A stretch of 7,005 bases of DNA from DASZZX01 sp036260415 (GCA_036260415.1 DASZZX010000397.1:1-7005), one strand, 5' to 3'; counted from the stretch's first letter, positions 1 through 6,921 are shown. Program-made: numbers and translations. Notes: generated from the sequence alone by a model not told the origin.

Positions 1-1369
1 AGAAGATTCGCAGGCCGACCTGGTCGTCGTCCTTGAACTGGTCGAGCGCGTCGATGGCCGCCTGCTTGGCGAGGTCCAGCTTGGTGTCACGCGTCCCCTG
101 TCCGGCCGGGTCACCCATCGACCCCGACACGTCCAGCACCAGCAGGACCCGCGCCCCCTTGCGGTTCTCCTTCCACTCGTCCAGCAGCGCGGTCATGACC
201 GGCGGCTCCGGCAGCTCCAGGGTGGTCTGCGGCTGGTCGGGGTCCACGCCGTTGGCGGACACGATCGGATCGGCGATCGGGACCTCGGGGTTGCCGGGGC
301 GGAAACCGAACTCGAGCACGCGCGCCTGGTTCTCGGCACGCTGGACGAACTCGCCGAACGCGGCAGCGCCGCGACGCTGCTCGTCGCTCACCCAGTCCGC
401 GTCGAGCACGATGTAGGGGTTGTCGCTGAAGAGCGTGCCCTCCTTGGGGTACACGGCGACGAGTGGGACCTTGGGCGGCTGCGGATCCTCCCCTGGCTGC
501 AGCACCCCGTCCGGGTTGCCACGGTTGTACTGGACGATCGAGACCTCCTCGACCGCGGCGGCCGACACGTAGGTCAACGCGGTGCCGCGTGCGTCGCTGC
601 GATACCAGTTGTTGAGGAAGGTCAGCGTCGTGTCCCCGTAGTGCACGACCGCCGACTCGACCCCGCGCGCGAACCCCTCCACGTCGGGGCGGTCGAGGTC
701 CTCGACCGTGAGGTCCCGCACCTTGCCGGTGGCGGCGTAGTACTGGGCGATCAGAGCCGAGAGCCCGCTGGTCGAGAAGTTGGGGTTGGTCTTGCCCAGC
801 CGGAACGGGCCCCACTCCGGGTGCCCGAACCGGGCCCAACCCTCGGCGCTGCGTGCCAGCTCGAGCACGTCGGCCCAGCCGACCGGGGTCTGCGGGTAGC
901 CCAGGGCCTCGGCCATGGGCTGGGGCATGGCGATGACGAGTGGGGTGACCATGAACGGCGACGACGGCGGCGCCATGGCCGGCTGGCCCTGGTCGGCGAG
1001 GCGCTGGTTGAGCACGGCCCCCCAGGCGCTGCTCGCCGGAGACCACACGACCGGGCGCGGACCCTCCGCCTCCTCGTCCGGCCACCCGTCGGCGAGCAGC
1101 TCGGCCGCGCCGCCCGACGCCTTGCTCTGGGGCCGTACGAACACACAGCGGTCCCCCACCCGGGCCTGGTCGGAGCCGTTGAAGGCCTGCGCCAGGTCGC
1201 GCATGAGGTCGATCTTCTCCGACGACACCGCCATGTCCACGACCACGCAGTCGCCGGGATCGCCGAGCCCGTCGCCCGACCCCTCCCCGGAGCCGTCCTC
1301 GAGCCCGTCCGGGACACACGCGGCGAGCGCCACCGCCAGCGCCGCCAGCAGCCAGGCGAACCTGCTCAT
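1..1369 (-). CDS. Lipoprotein with substrate-binding domain and VWA domain (3' end cut by window edge)
   Basis: The frame runs open from ATG at 1369 to the left edge, giving about 456 residues and no stop. It starts with a lipoprotein signal peptide (MSRFAWLL..., lipobox L15-A16-A17-C18), so the protein is probably lipid-anchored on the outer face of the membrane. Residues about 38-375 look like a type-2 periplasmic binding fold, with the typical TPLVIAM strand and a GKTNPNFSTSG loop (192-202). Cys41 and Cys75 could form a disulfide. From about residue 408 a VWA domain begins, with the MIDAS metal site D413-V-S415-G-S417-M; the rest of the VWA lies outside the window. This two-domain arrangement is a known actinobacterial family, often annotated as substrate-binding and VWA domain-containing protein, with no firm function. 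The start has an excellent AGGAGGT site and overlaps the preceding gene's stop (ATGA), implying translational coupling. Domain calls are firm; the ligand is unknown. Confidence 0.93.
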   Translation of the reverse strand, partial: MSRFAWLLAALAVALAACVPDGLEDGSGEGSGDGLGDPGDCVVVDMAVSSEKIDLMRDLAQAFNGSDQARVGDRCVFVRPQSKASGGAAELLADGWPDEEAEGPRPVVWSPASSAWGAVLNQRLADQGQPAMAPPSSPFMVTPLVIAMPQPMAEALGYPQTPVGWADVLELARSAEGWARFGHPEWGPFRLGKTNPNFSTSGLSALIAQYYAATGKVRDLTVEDLDRPDVEGFARGVESAVVHYGDTTLTFLNNWYRSDARGTALTYVSAAAVEEVSIVQYNRGNPDGVLQPGEDPQPPKVPLVAVYPKEGTLFSDNPYIVLDADWVSDEQRRGAAAFGEFVQRAENQARVLEFGFRPGNPEVPIADPIVSANGVDPDQPQTTLELPEPPVMTALLDEWKENRKGARVLLVLDVSGSMGDPAGQGTRDTKLDLAKQAAIDALDQFKDDDQVGLRIF

Positions 1370-2439
1370 GCGACCTCCTGCCACGCGCTGCGCAGCGCCT
1401 CCAGGACGCCGGGCGACGGTAGACCGTTGCCGTCGGGAAGTCCCGGACGGGGCGTTGCCGCCGGGCCGTCCCCTGCCAGGCGCCAGCCCGCCCCGGCCAG
1501 CGCGGCCAGCCCGTCGGAGCCGCCCACCAGGTCCGCGAGCATGGTGGCTCTGCGGTCGTCGCGCCGGGTGGCCAGCACCACGTCGGCCGTGGCGACCGGT
1601 TCGAAGTCGAGCAGGACGAGACCCTCGGCTCGCGCCGCGCGCTCGACGAGCGGCTGGGCGGACGCCTCGGTGGTGGCTACGAGATCGAACCGGGCGCGCC
1701 CGAACGGCAGCATGGCCTGCAAGGACGGGTCCGGAGGATGGACCAGCCCGCCCGCGAGGCTGCCGAGCCAGTCCCGGTAGCCGTCGTCGTCGAGGTCGGC
1801 CCGCGACAGATCGGCGCGCCCGTGGTAGGTGGCGGTGGCCTGCCCGAGGGTGAACAGCCCCACGGTCGTGGTGACCGGGTCGGGGACCACCGGCTTGACG
1901 GGTCCCCATGCCTCCTGTCCGCCGACCTCCGACCACGGACGCCCGGCCATCTCCCCGATGCAGCGCCAGCCGACGTCCGGCTGGCAGGAGGTGGCGAGCA
2001 CCTCCGAGCGGTCCGACCACACGGCCACGACCAGTGGGGTGCGGGCCAGCACCGGGCCGGTGTGGTCGAGCAGTGGCGGCGAGCCCGCGCGTCCGCGTGC
2101 CTCCTCGACCAGCTGGGGCCACGGGGCGGGCACCATCCACCCGTCGTCGGTGACGTCGGCGGCGGAGGCGGCGGCGAGGCGGTCGGCGGTGTGGCCGGCC
2201 TCCTCCACTGTGACCTGGAGGTCCTCACGACCATCGGCGAGCGCCTGGCAGGCGGTGGCGAGCTCGGCCGCGCAGGTCAGCCGCAGCGGCCCTTCGGCGC
2301 CTCGCCCGCCGTCCCCCCCGGCTCGGCCGGGTGCGTCGCCGCGTAGGGCGAGTGCCCCCACGACCATCCCCACCGCGGCGGCGAGCGCCAGTAGACGTGT
2401 CACCACCGACCGCAGGGCACCACCGTCAGTCGGGGACAT
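1366..2439 (-). CDS. Membrane-anchored substrate-binding-like protein, paralogue of the neighbouring SBP domain
   Basis: A 357-residue protein with one N-terminal hydrophobic segment (about residues 14-32, preceded by Arg10 and Arg15) and no lipobox, so probably an uncleaved signal anchor with the rest outside the cell. Residues 35-50 are a Gly-rich linker. Residues 51-320 follow the order of a type-2 periplasmic binding protein: a first strand with Cys56, a TPLVVAVW strand (134-141), a VGW segment (156-158), a WGP...PDPVTTT ligand-loop region (178-192), and FDLVATTEAS (251-260). The same landmarks occur in the same order in the SBP domain of the next gene (TPLVIAM, VGW, WGP...NPNFSTS), so the two look like diverged paralogues. 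Four cysteines (56, 64, 152, 160) may form disulfides. It has no VWA domain. It overlaps the upstream ATPase gene by 14 bp and the downstream gene by 4 bp. The start has only a weak GGGGC-like site, so translation probably depends on coupling. Ligand and role are unknown. Confidence 0.85.
   Translation of the reverse strand: MSPTDGGALRSVVTRLLALAAAVGMVVGALALRGDAPGRAGGDGGRGAEGPLRLTCAAELATACQALADGREDLQVTVEEAGHTADRLAAASAADVTDDGWMVPAPWPQLVEEARGRAGSPPLLDHTGPVLARTPLVVAVWSDRSEVLATSCQPDVGWRCIGEMAGRPWSEVGGQEAWGPVKPVVPDPVTTTVGLFTLGQATATYHGRADLSRADLDDDGYRDWLGSLAGGLVHPPDPSLQAMLPFGRARFDLVATTEASAQPLVERAARAEGLVLLDFEPVATADVVLATRRDDRRATMLADLVGGSDGLAALAGAGWRLAGDGPAATPRPGLPDGNGLPSPGVLEALRSAWQEVA
1373..1379 (-). 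promoter_or_regulatory. Ribosome binding site of the SBP-VWA lipoprotein gene
   Basis: On the minus strand this reads AGGAGGT, three bases before the ATG at 1369. It lies inside the last codons of the upstream gene (Gln-Glu-Val-Ala-stop). The site therefore fixes the ATG and supports stop-restart coupling through the ATGA overlap. Confidence 0.8.
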
Positions 2440-3799
2440 CGGCGCCCCGCAGCGTGAGCAGGTCCCGGTCGGTGGGCCGCTCCAGCGTGACCAGCCGCGA
2501 CGCCTGGTTGGCGATCATGCGCTCGAACAGGTTGCGGGCCAGACGGCCGTTGCCGAAGCCACGACCGCGCTCCTGACGGGCGAAGAAGCCCTGGACGGCG
2601 GCGTGGGCGGCGTCGTCGAGCCGGTACTGGGCACGATCGGCCAGGTGGTCGACGATCGCGACCAGTTCGTCGTCGGTGTAGTCGGGGAAGTGGATCGTCC
2701 GGGGGAAGCGGGACCGCAGACCAGGGTTGGCGTCGACGAAGGTGGCCATCTCGTCGGGGTAGCCGGCCACGATCACCACAGTCGTGTCGAAACGGTCCTC
2801 CACGAGCTTGACGATGGTGTCGATCGCCTCGCGTCCGAAGTCCTGCTCGCTGCCACGTGCGAGCGCGTACGCCTCGTCGATCAGCAGCAGGCCCCCGTCG
2901 GCCCGGTCGAACACCTCTCTGACCCGCAGCGCGGTCTGCCCTACGAACCCGGCGACCAGCTGTGAGCGGTCGGTCTCGACCAGGTGGCCCCGTGGGACGA
3001 CCCCGAGCGTGCGGTAGATGCTGGCGAGCAGCCGCGCGACCGTGGTCTTCCCGGTGCCGGGGTTGCCGGTGAAGATGAGGTGGTGGCTGGACTCGACCAC
3101 CTTCAGGCCCCGCTCCCGGCGCAGGCTCTGCACCTGCAGGAGGTTGGTCAGCAGGCGCACCTCGGCCTTGACCGCGGCTAGTCCCACCAAGGCATCCAGC
3201 CCGGCGAGCAGCTCCTCCAGCGGGCGGGGCGGTGCCACCTCGCTGCGCCCGTCCACCGTGACCGCGTCCGCGGAGACGTCCGGCGCGGGCGCCCCGCCGT
3301 CACGGCGGGGCACGCCCGCTCGCCGCAGCTCGCCGAGCAGCAGACCGCGGAAGCGGTCGAGTGCCCCCAGTTCGGCGTGCGTCGGCACCGCGTCCAGCGA
3401 GGCGACCACGTGGGCCAGGCGCATCGCGTGGTCGTAGTAGTCCCAGGCGTGGGAGGTGGCGCGTCGGCGGTCGGCGTCCAGCAGCGTGCGGAACAGCAAC
3501 GACGGCGTGTCCAGCCACGCCCGCTTGCCGGCCACCAGCCCGGCCGTGCGCACGTCGGCCGGGGTGGCGCGGTGCAGCTGCGTCTCGAAGCGCGGGGCGA
3601 ACGCGGCGATCAGCGCCCCGAGCTCCTCTTCGCTGTGGCGCCCGTCCGCGTCGATGAACGCGCAGGTGAGATCGTAGGCCTCGACCGCGACATCCCCCGC
3701 GAGCTGCTGGGGGCTGGCGGTCCCGTGCGCCAGTCCCACGAGGACCGGGGTGAGGGTGCGGACGAACGCGTCGACCGGCTCGGTGAGCGCGCCGTTCAC
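2426..3799 (-). CDS. CbbX/SpoVK/EccA-type AAA+ ATPase with N-terminal TerB-like helical region
   Basis: A cytoplasmic ATPase of 457 residues when started at GTG 3799. Residues 1-185 are helical, with an acidic D50-A-D-G53...EEE element resembling TerB-type domains. A Pro/Ala-rich linker follows, then one AAA+ module: Walker A GNPGTGKT (245-252), pore-loop-like FVGQ (285-288), Walker B LLLIDEAY (304-311, catalytic D308/E309), sensor-1 strand VVIVAGYPDEM (341-351), an arginine-finger segment NPGLRSRFPR (358-367), and sensor 2 GNGRLARN (416-423). The module is complete and looks active. Family members are hexameric remodelers: CbbX acts on Rubisco and EccA works with type VII secretion. Neither Rubisco nor ESX genes are visible here, so the substrate is unknown. 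The GTG start has a GGAGG site eight bases upstream. An in-frame ATG at 3865 would add 22 residues but has no convincing ribosome site. It is first in a three-gene operon with two extracytoplasmic SBP-like proteins. No transmembrane segment is seen. Confidence 0.93.
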   Translation of the reverse strand: MNGALTEPVDAFVRTLTPVLVGLAHGTASPQQLAGDVAVEAYDLTCAFIDADGRHSEEELGALIAAFAPRFETQLHRATPADVRTAGLVAGKRAWLDTPSLLFRTLLDADRRRATSHAWDYYDHAMRLAHVVASLDAVPTHAELGALDRFRGLLLGELRRAGVPRRDGGAPAPDVSADAVTVDGRSEVAPPRPLEELLAGLDALVGLAAVKAEVRLLTNLLQVQSLRRERGLKVVESSHHLIFTGNPGTGKTTVARLLASIYRTLGVVPRGHLVETDRSQLVAGFVGQTALRVREVFDRADGGLLLIDEAYALARGSEQDFGREAIDTIVKLVEDRFDTTVVIVAGYPDEMATFVDANPGLRSRFPRTIHFPDYTDDELVAIVDHLADRAQYRLDDAAHAAVQGFFARQERGRGFGNGRLARNLFERMIANQASRLVTLERPTDRDLLTLRGADVPD

Positions 3800-3807
3800 G
3801 TCCCGTG

Positions 3808-3812
3808 CCTCC
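3808..3812 (-). promoter_or_regulatory. Ribosome binding site deciding the GTG start of the AAA+ ATPase
   Basis: GGAGG on the minus strand, eight bases before GTG at 3799. The alternative ATG at 3865 is preceded by a CTCCG-type stretch with no Shine-Dalgarno match. This favours the shorter 457-residue protein. Confidence 0.65.
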
Positions 3813-3960
3813 GCCGCCGTGGAGCGTGCGCACGGTAGCGTCGCTGAGGGCGCGCGGGAGGGCATCGGAGCTGCGATCCGCGCCCCCGCACGGCCCGCGT
3901 CCCGGCTCGACCGTGGGACGGGACCGGCCCGGCGCTGCTGGCTGCGTGCGGTGATGCTCG

Positions 3961-3983
3961 CTCGGTCCCGCAGCGGGACCGAG
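3961..3983 (-). terminator. Perfect hairpin downstream of the hydrolase gene, probable terminator
   Basis: The arms CTCGGTCCCG and CGGGACCGAG form a perfect 10-bp GC-rich stem with a 3-base loop. It begins 23 bases after the hydrolase stop codon. No U-tract follows on the minus strand, as is common for hairpin terminators in high-GC actinobacteria. It separates the hydrolase from the ATPase operon. It could instead be an mRNA-stabilising 3' structure or a protein-binding palindrome. Confidence 0.65.
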
Positions 3984-4006
3984 GCTGCGCCCGGGTCCGT
4001 GTCGCG

Positions 4007-5887
4007 TCAGCCGCCACGCCGGCGGCGGAGGGCCGCCACCACCGTGAGCGTCGTCAGCGCCAGCAGGGCTCCGGCCCCGCCGGTGGCCGGTAGGAGGGAG
4101 GCGGGCGGGGCGGCGGACGCAGCGGGTGCCGCGCGAGCCGACCCGGCGTCGGCGGGGACCACGGCCGGGAAGGGTGCGGGCTGGGACGGTGGAGCGGGGA
4201 CGGTTCCGACCGAGGGCACCTCGACGTCCACCGCGACCTGGAGCTGGCCGGTGTGGCGCGCGCCGGCGTGCATCGTGCTTGTGGTGGCCACCTGGAGGTC
4301 CAGGTGGTGTCCCTGCGCCAGCGTGTACGCGATGCCGGGCATGGTGACGTCGAAGGTGCGGGGCTCGGCGGTGACCGGGTCGACGCGCAGCGGTGCCTCC
4401 TGCAGGTTGACGACGTGGCCGGCCTCACGGTCGACCAGCTTGAGGAACAGATGGGCGGGACCGGAGGTCGAGCCGGAGACGGTGACGGTGGCGGACGGGA
4501 TGCCGACCAGCTCCAAGGCTCCGCTGTCGGCGGCCGCCACTGGGACGGTGAAGGCGTGCGGGTCGCCTGCCGGGTTGAGCTGTGCGGTGACGAGAGGGTT
4601 GGCGGGGACCGACCCGCCACTCGATCGCAGCGCCTCGGCGAGCGCCGCAGCGTCGGCCGTCGTGGGCAGCGGCGACACCACGGGTGCTCCCTCACCCGAG
4701 GCGGACAGCGGCCGTGCGCCCGGGGGCGGGAAAGCGTCGGCGTCGCGCCACTCGGCCGCGTTGGTGCGGTACTCGACCGGAGCGCCCGTGTCGACGTCCT
4801 CGCCCTTGAGGTAGCGGGCGAACCAGGTCAGGACGGCCCGGTCGATGTGGGCGCGGTCGTCGGCGTCGCCGTAACCGGGGGGACAGCTGACGTGCCCGCC
4901 GCAGAAGACGACGTACTTGGCGGGGCCGCCGTGCGCACGGACGTGGTCGACGATGCGGGCACCCTCGGTCAGGTCGAACAGGGTGTCCACGCTGCCGTTG
5001 ATGACCAGCGTCGGCACGTCCACCGGGTGCTCGTCGCCGTAGCCACCGAGGCTGCTGCCCGCCAGGAAGTCCAGCACCTCCTCGGAGACCTGGTTGGTCG
5101 TCACCAGCTCGCGGTGGCCGCGGTGGATCTCCTCGGCCAGCCCTCCCTCCTGGGGGAAGGTCGGGCAGCTGGGGTCGAGACCCTGGTTGTGTGCGGTCGC
5201 GACCCCGGCGAGGTACAGCACCTCGCCCCAGCCGTGCGTGGCCACCTGCCCGGCGTACAGCGAGTACCGCAGGTCCTGCCACGAGATCTCGGGGCCGAGA
5301 GCGTCGATGCGCGGGTCGATCGCGGCGGCGGCGGTCTGGATCCCGCCGGCGTACGACCCGCCGGTGAAGCCGACGATCGGGTCACCGCCCTCGGTGGCGA
5401 TCGGGAAGTTGGCCACCGCCCAGTCGATCAGAGCGGCGGCGTCGCGACCCTCCCACTCCGGCTTGTCAAGCTGGACAACACCGCCGGAACATCCGAAGCC
5501 GCGCTGGTCCCAGGTGAGGACCGCGTAGCCGGCGTCGAGGAGGCTGGCGAGCATCCCGCTGACCTGGGTCTGTCCGGTGCCGCCCCAGCCGTGGGTGCGC
5601 AGCACCAGGGGGACGGGGACCGCCCCGCTCGCGCCCGCAGGGAGGAACAGGTGCGCCAGGATCGGGGTGCCGTCGAACGACGCGACCACCTCGGTGGTCA
5701 CGCTGGACGCGCCCGCCTGCGCGCGGACGGGGGCCGCCGCGACCGCGAGCATCGCGGCAGCTACCAGCCCCACGGCCCCGATCCGGCGGCACGTCGTGAT
5801 GCCGTCTCGGGAGGACCCTGAGCGGCGCCACGATCGGGGAGAGCCCCCCACCACCCCAGCGGGGCGGTTCACCAGCTCGTTGGGCAC
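4007..5887 (-). CDS. Secreted, cell-wall-anchored (LPXTG) S15/CocE-type alpha/beta hydrolase
   Basis: A 626-residue exported hydrolase. Residues 1-35 form a long, Arg-rich N-region, followed by a hydrophobic core (36-52) and a likely signal-peptidase site after Ala56-Gln-Ala58. Residues about 65-360 are an alpha/beta-hydrolase of the S15 peptidase / CocE-NonD group: oxyanion-hole HGWGG (99-103), nucleophile elbow GGSYAG with Ser178, acid Asp301 in NGSVDTLF, and His332 in CGGHVSC, so the triad is complete. Residues about 430-560 resemble the C-terminal jelly-roll of X-Pro dipeptidyl-peptidases and cocaine esterase. A Pro/Ala-rich wall-spanning linker (562-597) leads to LPATG (599-603), a hydrophobic stretch (606-620) and an RRRR tail, the classic sortase substrate. 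Family members cleave Xaa-Pro dipeptides, acyl esters or beta-lactam side chains; which applies here cannot be told. The start is GTG with AGGAGGTGA upstream, 22 bases after the SBP gene, so co-transcription is likely. Confidence 0.92.
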   Translation of the reverse strand: MPNELVNRPAGVVGGSPRSWRRSGSSRDGITTCRRIGAVGLVAAAMLAVAAAPVRAQAGASSVTTEVVASFDGTPILAHLFLPAGASGAVPVPLVLRTHGWGGTGQTQVSGMLASLLDAGYAVLTWDQRGFGCSGGVVQLDKPEWEGRDAAALIDWAVANFPIATEGGDPIVGFTGGSYAGGIQTAAAAIDPRIDALGPEISWQDLRYSLYAGQVATHGWGEVLYLAGVATAHNQGLDPSCPTFPQEGGLAEEIHRGHRELVTTNQVSEEVLDFLAGSSLGGYGDEHPVDVPTLVINGSVDTLFDLTEGARIVDHVRAHGGPAKYVVFCGGHVSCPPGYGDADDRAHIDRAVLTWFARYLKGEDVDTGAPVEYRTNAAEWRDADAFPPPGARPLSASGEGAPVVSPLPTTADAAALAEALRSSGGSVPANPLVTAQLNPAGDPHAFTVPVAAADSGALELVGIPSATVTVSGSTSGPAHLFLKLVDREAGHVVNLQEAPLRVDPVTAEPRTFDVTMPGIAYTLAQGHHLDLQVATTSTMHAGARHTGQLQVAVDVEVPSVGTVPAPPSQPAPFPAVVPADAGSARAAPAASAAPPASLLPATGGAGALLALTTLTVVAALRRRRGG

Positions 5888-5897
5888 AGCGCCTGCC

Positions 5898-5906
5898 TCA
5901 CCTCCT
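5898..5906 (-). promoter_or_regulatory. Ribosome binding site of the LPXTG hydrolase
   Basis: AGGAGGTGA on the minus strand, ten bases before the GTG at 5887. It lies immediately downstream of the SBP stop codon (5910-5912). Spacing from the AGGAGG core is 13 bases, slightly long. No better start with a ribosome site is present before the hydrophobic signal core, so the GTG is accepted. Confidence 0.6.
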
Positions 5907-5909
5907 CCT

Positions 5910-6917
5910 CTAGTCGATGAACCCGAGGTCGCGTAGATACTGCTCGGCGACGTCCTCGGGGAACTCCCCGTCCACGTCGACCCGGCGGTTCAGCTCGATC
6001 ATGAGCTCCTCGGTGATCGGAGCGCCGATCTCCTCGAACAGGTCGGCGAGCTGCGGGTGCTCCTGCGCGAAGTCGCTCATCATCATCACCGACGACAGGT
6101 AGCTGATGAACGCTCCCTCACGGTCCTCGAGCACCTTGAGGTCGAGCGCCGCGATGCGGCCATCGGTCGTGAAAACCTCGGTGAAGTTGCACGGGTCGCC
6201 CTCGGCGGCCGACGGATAGAGGATGCTGTGGTCGACGACCGTGAGCTTGTCCCGCGGCCAGGTGAAGTCGTGCACCTTCTCCACGCGCGGCAGCCCGTCG
6301 TCGCGCGACGCGAAGTTGTTGTCCACGCACAGGGTCGCCTGGTCGGGGTTCTCCTCGACGAAGGCGACCAGGTCGGCGACGGTCTCGATGCCGAACTCCT
6401 CCTCCGCCTCACCACGGTACGCGAACCCGTAGGTGTCGTTGAACGGTGCGGGCTGGGTCCAGAAGACGTCGTTCCGCTCCAGATCCTGCTCCTTCACGGC
6501 CTCGAACTGCTCCATGGGATCCTCGATCGGTTCGGTGTGACCGAGGTAGTTGACCCACGCCGTGCCGGTGTACTCCCACGCGGCGTCGATCTCTCCCGCC
6601 AGCAGGGCGTCTCGGGTGCCGGCCGGGCTGGGGAGGTCCTCGACCAGCCGGACGGACGCGCCTGCCGCCTCCAGCGCCTTGCTGGCGATCTGGCCGAGGA
6701 CCAGCTGCTCGGTGAAGTCCTTGGACCCGAACCGGACGGTCACCCCGGAGAGGTCGTACCGTTCGGAGAGCAGGTCCTCGCTCGGCGAGACGGTCGCCGC
6801 CTCCTCGGCGAGCTCGCCCCGTGGCTGATCGCCGCCACCGCAGGCGGCGGCGATGGTGGTGAGAGCGACCAGGACCGCGAGCCAGCCGGTCACCCGGGTT
6901 GATGTGCGGGAGTGCAT
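5910..6917 (-). CDS. Osmoprotectant (glycine betaine/choline-type) ABC transporter substrate-binding lipoprotein
   Basis: A 335-residue lipoprotein when started at ATG 6917. The signal peptide ends in TIAAAC with lipid-anchor Cys26 followed by GGG. The mature part matches the OpuAC/OsmF/ProX (quaternary-amine-binding) family: FGSKDFTEQ (63-71) at the start of the fold, WEYTGTAW (114-121), DNNFASRDDG (199-208), and a C-terminal VDVDGEFPEDVAEQYLRDLG (313-332) typical of the group. Cys197 and Cys243 could form a disulfide. The protein is acidic and about the usual family length. The segment where relatives carry a Tyr-Asn-Pro-like ligand motif reads ISYLSSVMMMSDF (271-283), so ligand preference may differ. 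The 6917 start has an ideal GGAGG site seven bases upstream; the in-frame upstream start at 6953 would place 12 extra residues before the signal peptide and is less likely. Permease and ATPase genes are not in the window and may lie upstream. The hydrolase gene follows after 22 bases. Confidence 0.93.
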   Translation of the reverse strand: MHSRTSTRVTGWLAVLVALTTIAAACGGGDQPRGELAEEAATVSPSEDLLSERYDLSGVTVRFGSKDFTEQLVLGQIASKALEAAGASVRLVEDLPSPAGTRDALLAGEIDAAWEYTGTAWVNYLGHTEPIEDPMEQFEAVKEQDLERNDVFWTQPAPFNDTYGFAYRGEAEEEFGIETVADLVAFVEENPDQATLCVDNNFASRDDGLPRVEKVHDFTWPRDKLTVVDHSILYPSAAEGDPCNFTEVFTTDGRIAALDLKVLEDREGAFISYLSSVMMMSDFAQEHPQLADLFEEIGAPITEELMIELNRRVDVDGEFPEDVAEQYLRDLGFID

Positions 6918-6921
6918 GGTT

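Larger units (their letters stand above)
3800..4006. other. Intergenic region between the two transcription units
   Basis: About 207 bases between the GTG start of the ATPase and the stop of the hydrolase. It contains a strong hairpin (3961-3983) at its right end and the ATPase ribosome site at its left end. A promoter for the ATPase operon is expected here, but no convincing -35/-10 pair could be read. A weak imperfect inverted repeat (CGTCCC at 3898-3903 with GGGACG at 3915-3920) is also present. No coding sequence is supported. Confidence 0.6.

Noticed and set aside
111..1319. Minus-strand 402-codon open frame inside the SBP-VWA gene
   Set aside because: Its product is Arg/Gly-rich and featureless. 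The overlapping frame that runs off the left edge has a lipobox, an SBP fold and a VWA MIDAS motif, and is the real gene.
641..1780. Plus-strand open frames over the SBP-VWA and SBP-like genes, including 1829-2965
   Set aside because: Low-complexity Arg/Pro/Gly/His-rich shadows spanning two or more real genes on the other strand, with no recognisable domain.
2426..3799. Rubisco-activase (CbbX) or type VII secretion EccA identity for the ATPase
   Set aside because: The AAA+ module belongs to that broad group, but there are no Rubisco or ESX genes nearby and the N-terminal region is not the EccA TPR domain, so a specific name is not justified.
3832..3837. TACCGT on the minus strand as a -10 box for the ATPase operon
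   Set aside because: It fits TANNNT and lies 32 bases before the GTG start, but no TTGACA-like -35 is found 16-18 bases upstream (CTCCCG instead). Too weak to call.
3898..3920. Second inverted repeat (CGTCCC ... GGGACG) in the intergenic region
   Set aside because: Only a 6-bp stem with an 11-base loop, within chance expectation for such GC-rich DNA.
4253..5821. Long plus-strand open frame (522 codons) opposite the hydrolase gene
   Set aside because: It is antisense to a gene with a complete catalytic triad, signal peptide and LPXTG anchor. Its translation is Gly/Arg/Val-rich with no motif, as expected of a GC-rich shadow frame.
5780..5887. Twin-arginine (Tat) export signal for the hydrolase
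   Set aside because: Arg pairs occur at residues 21-22 and 34-35, but neither sits in an S/T-R-R-x-F-L-K-like context, so a Sec signal with a long N-region is the simpler reading.
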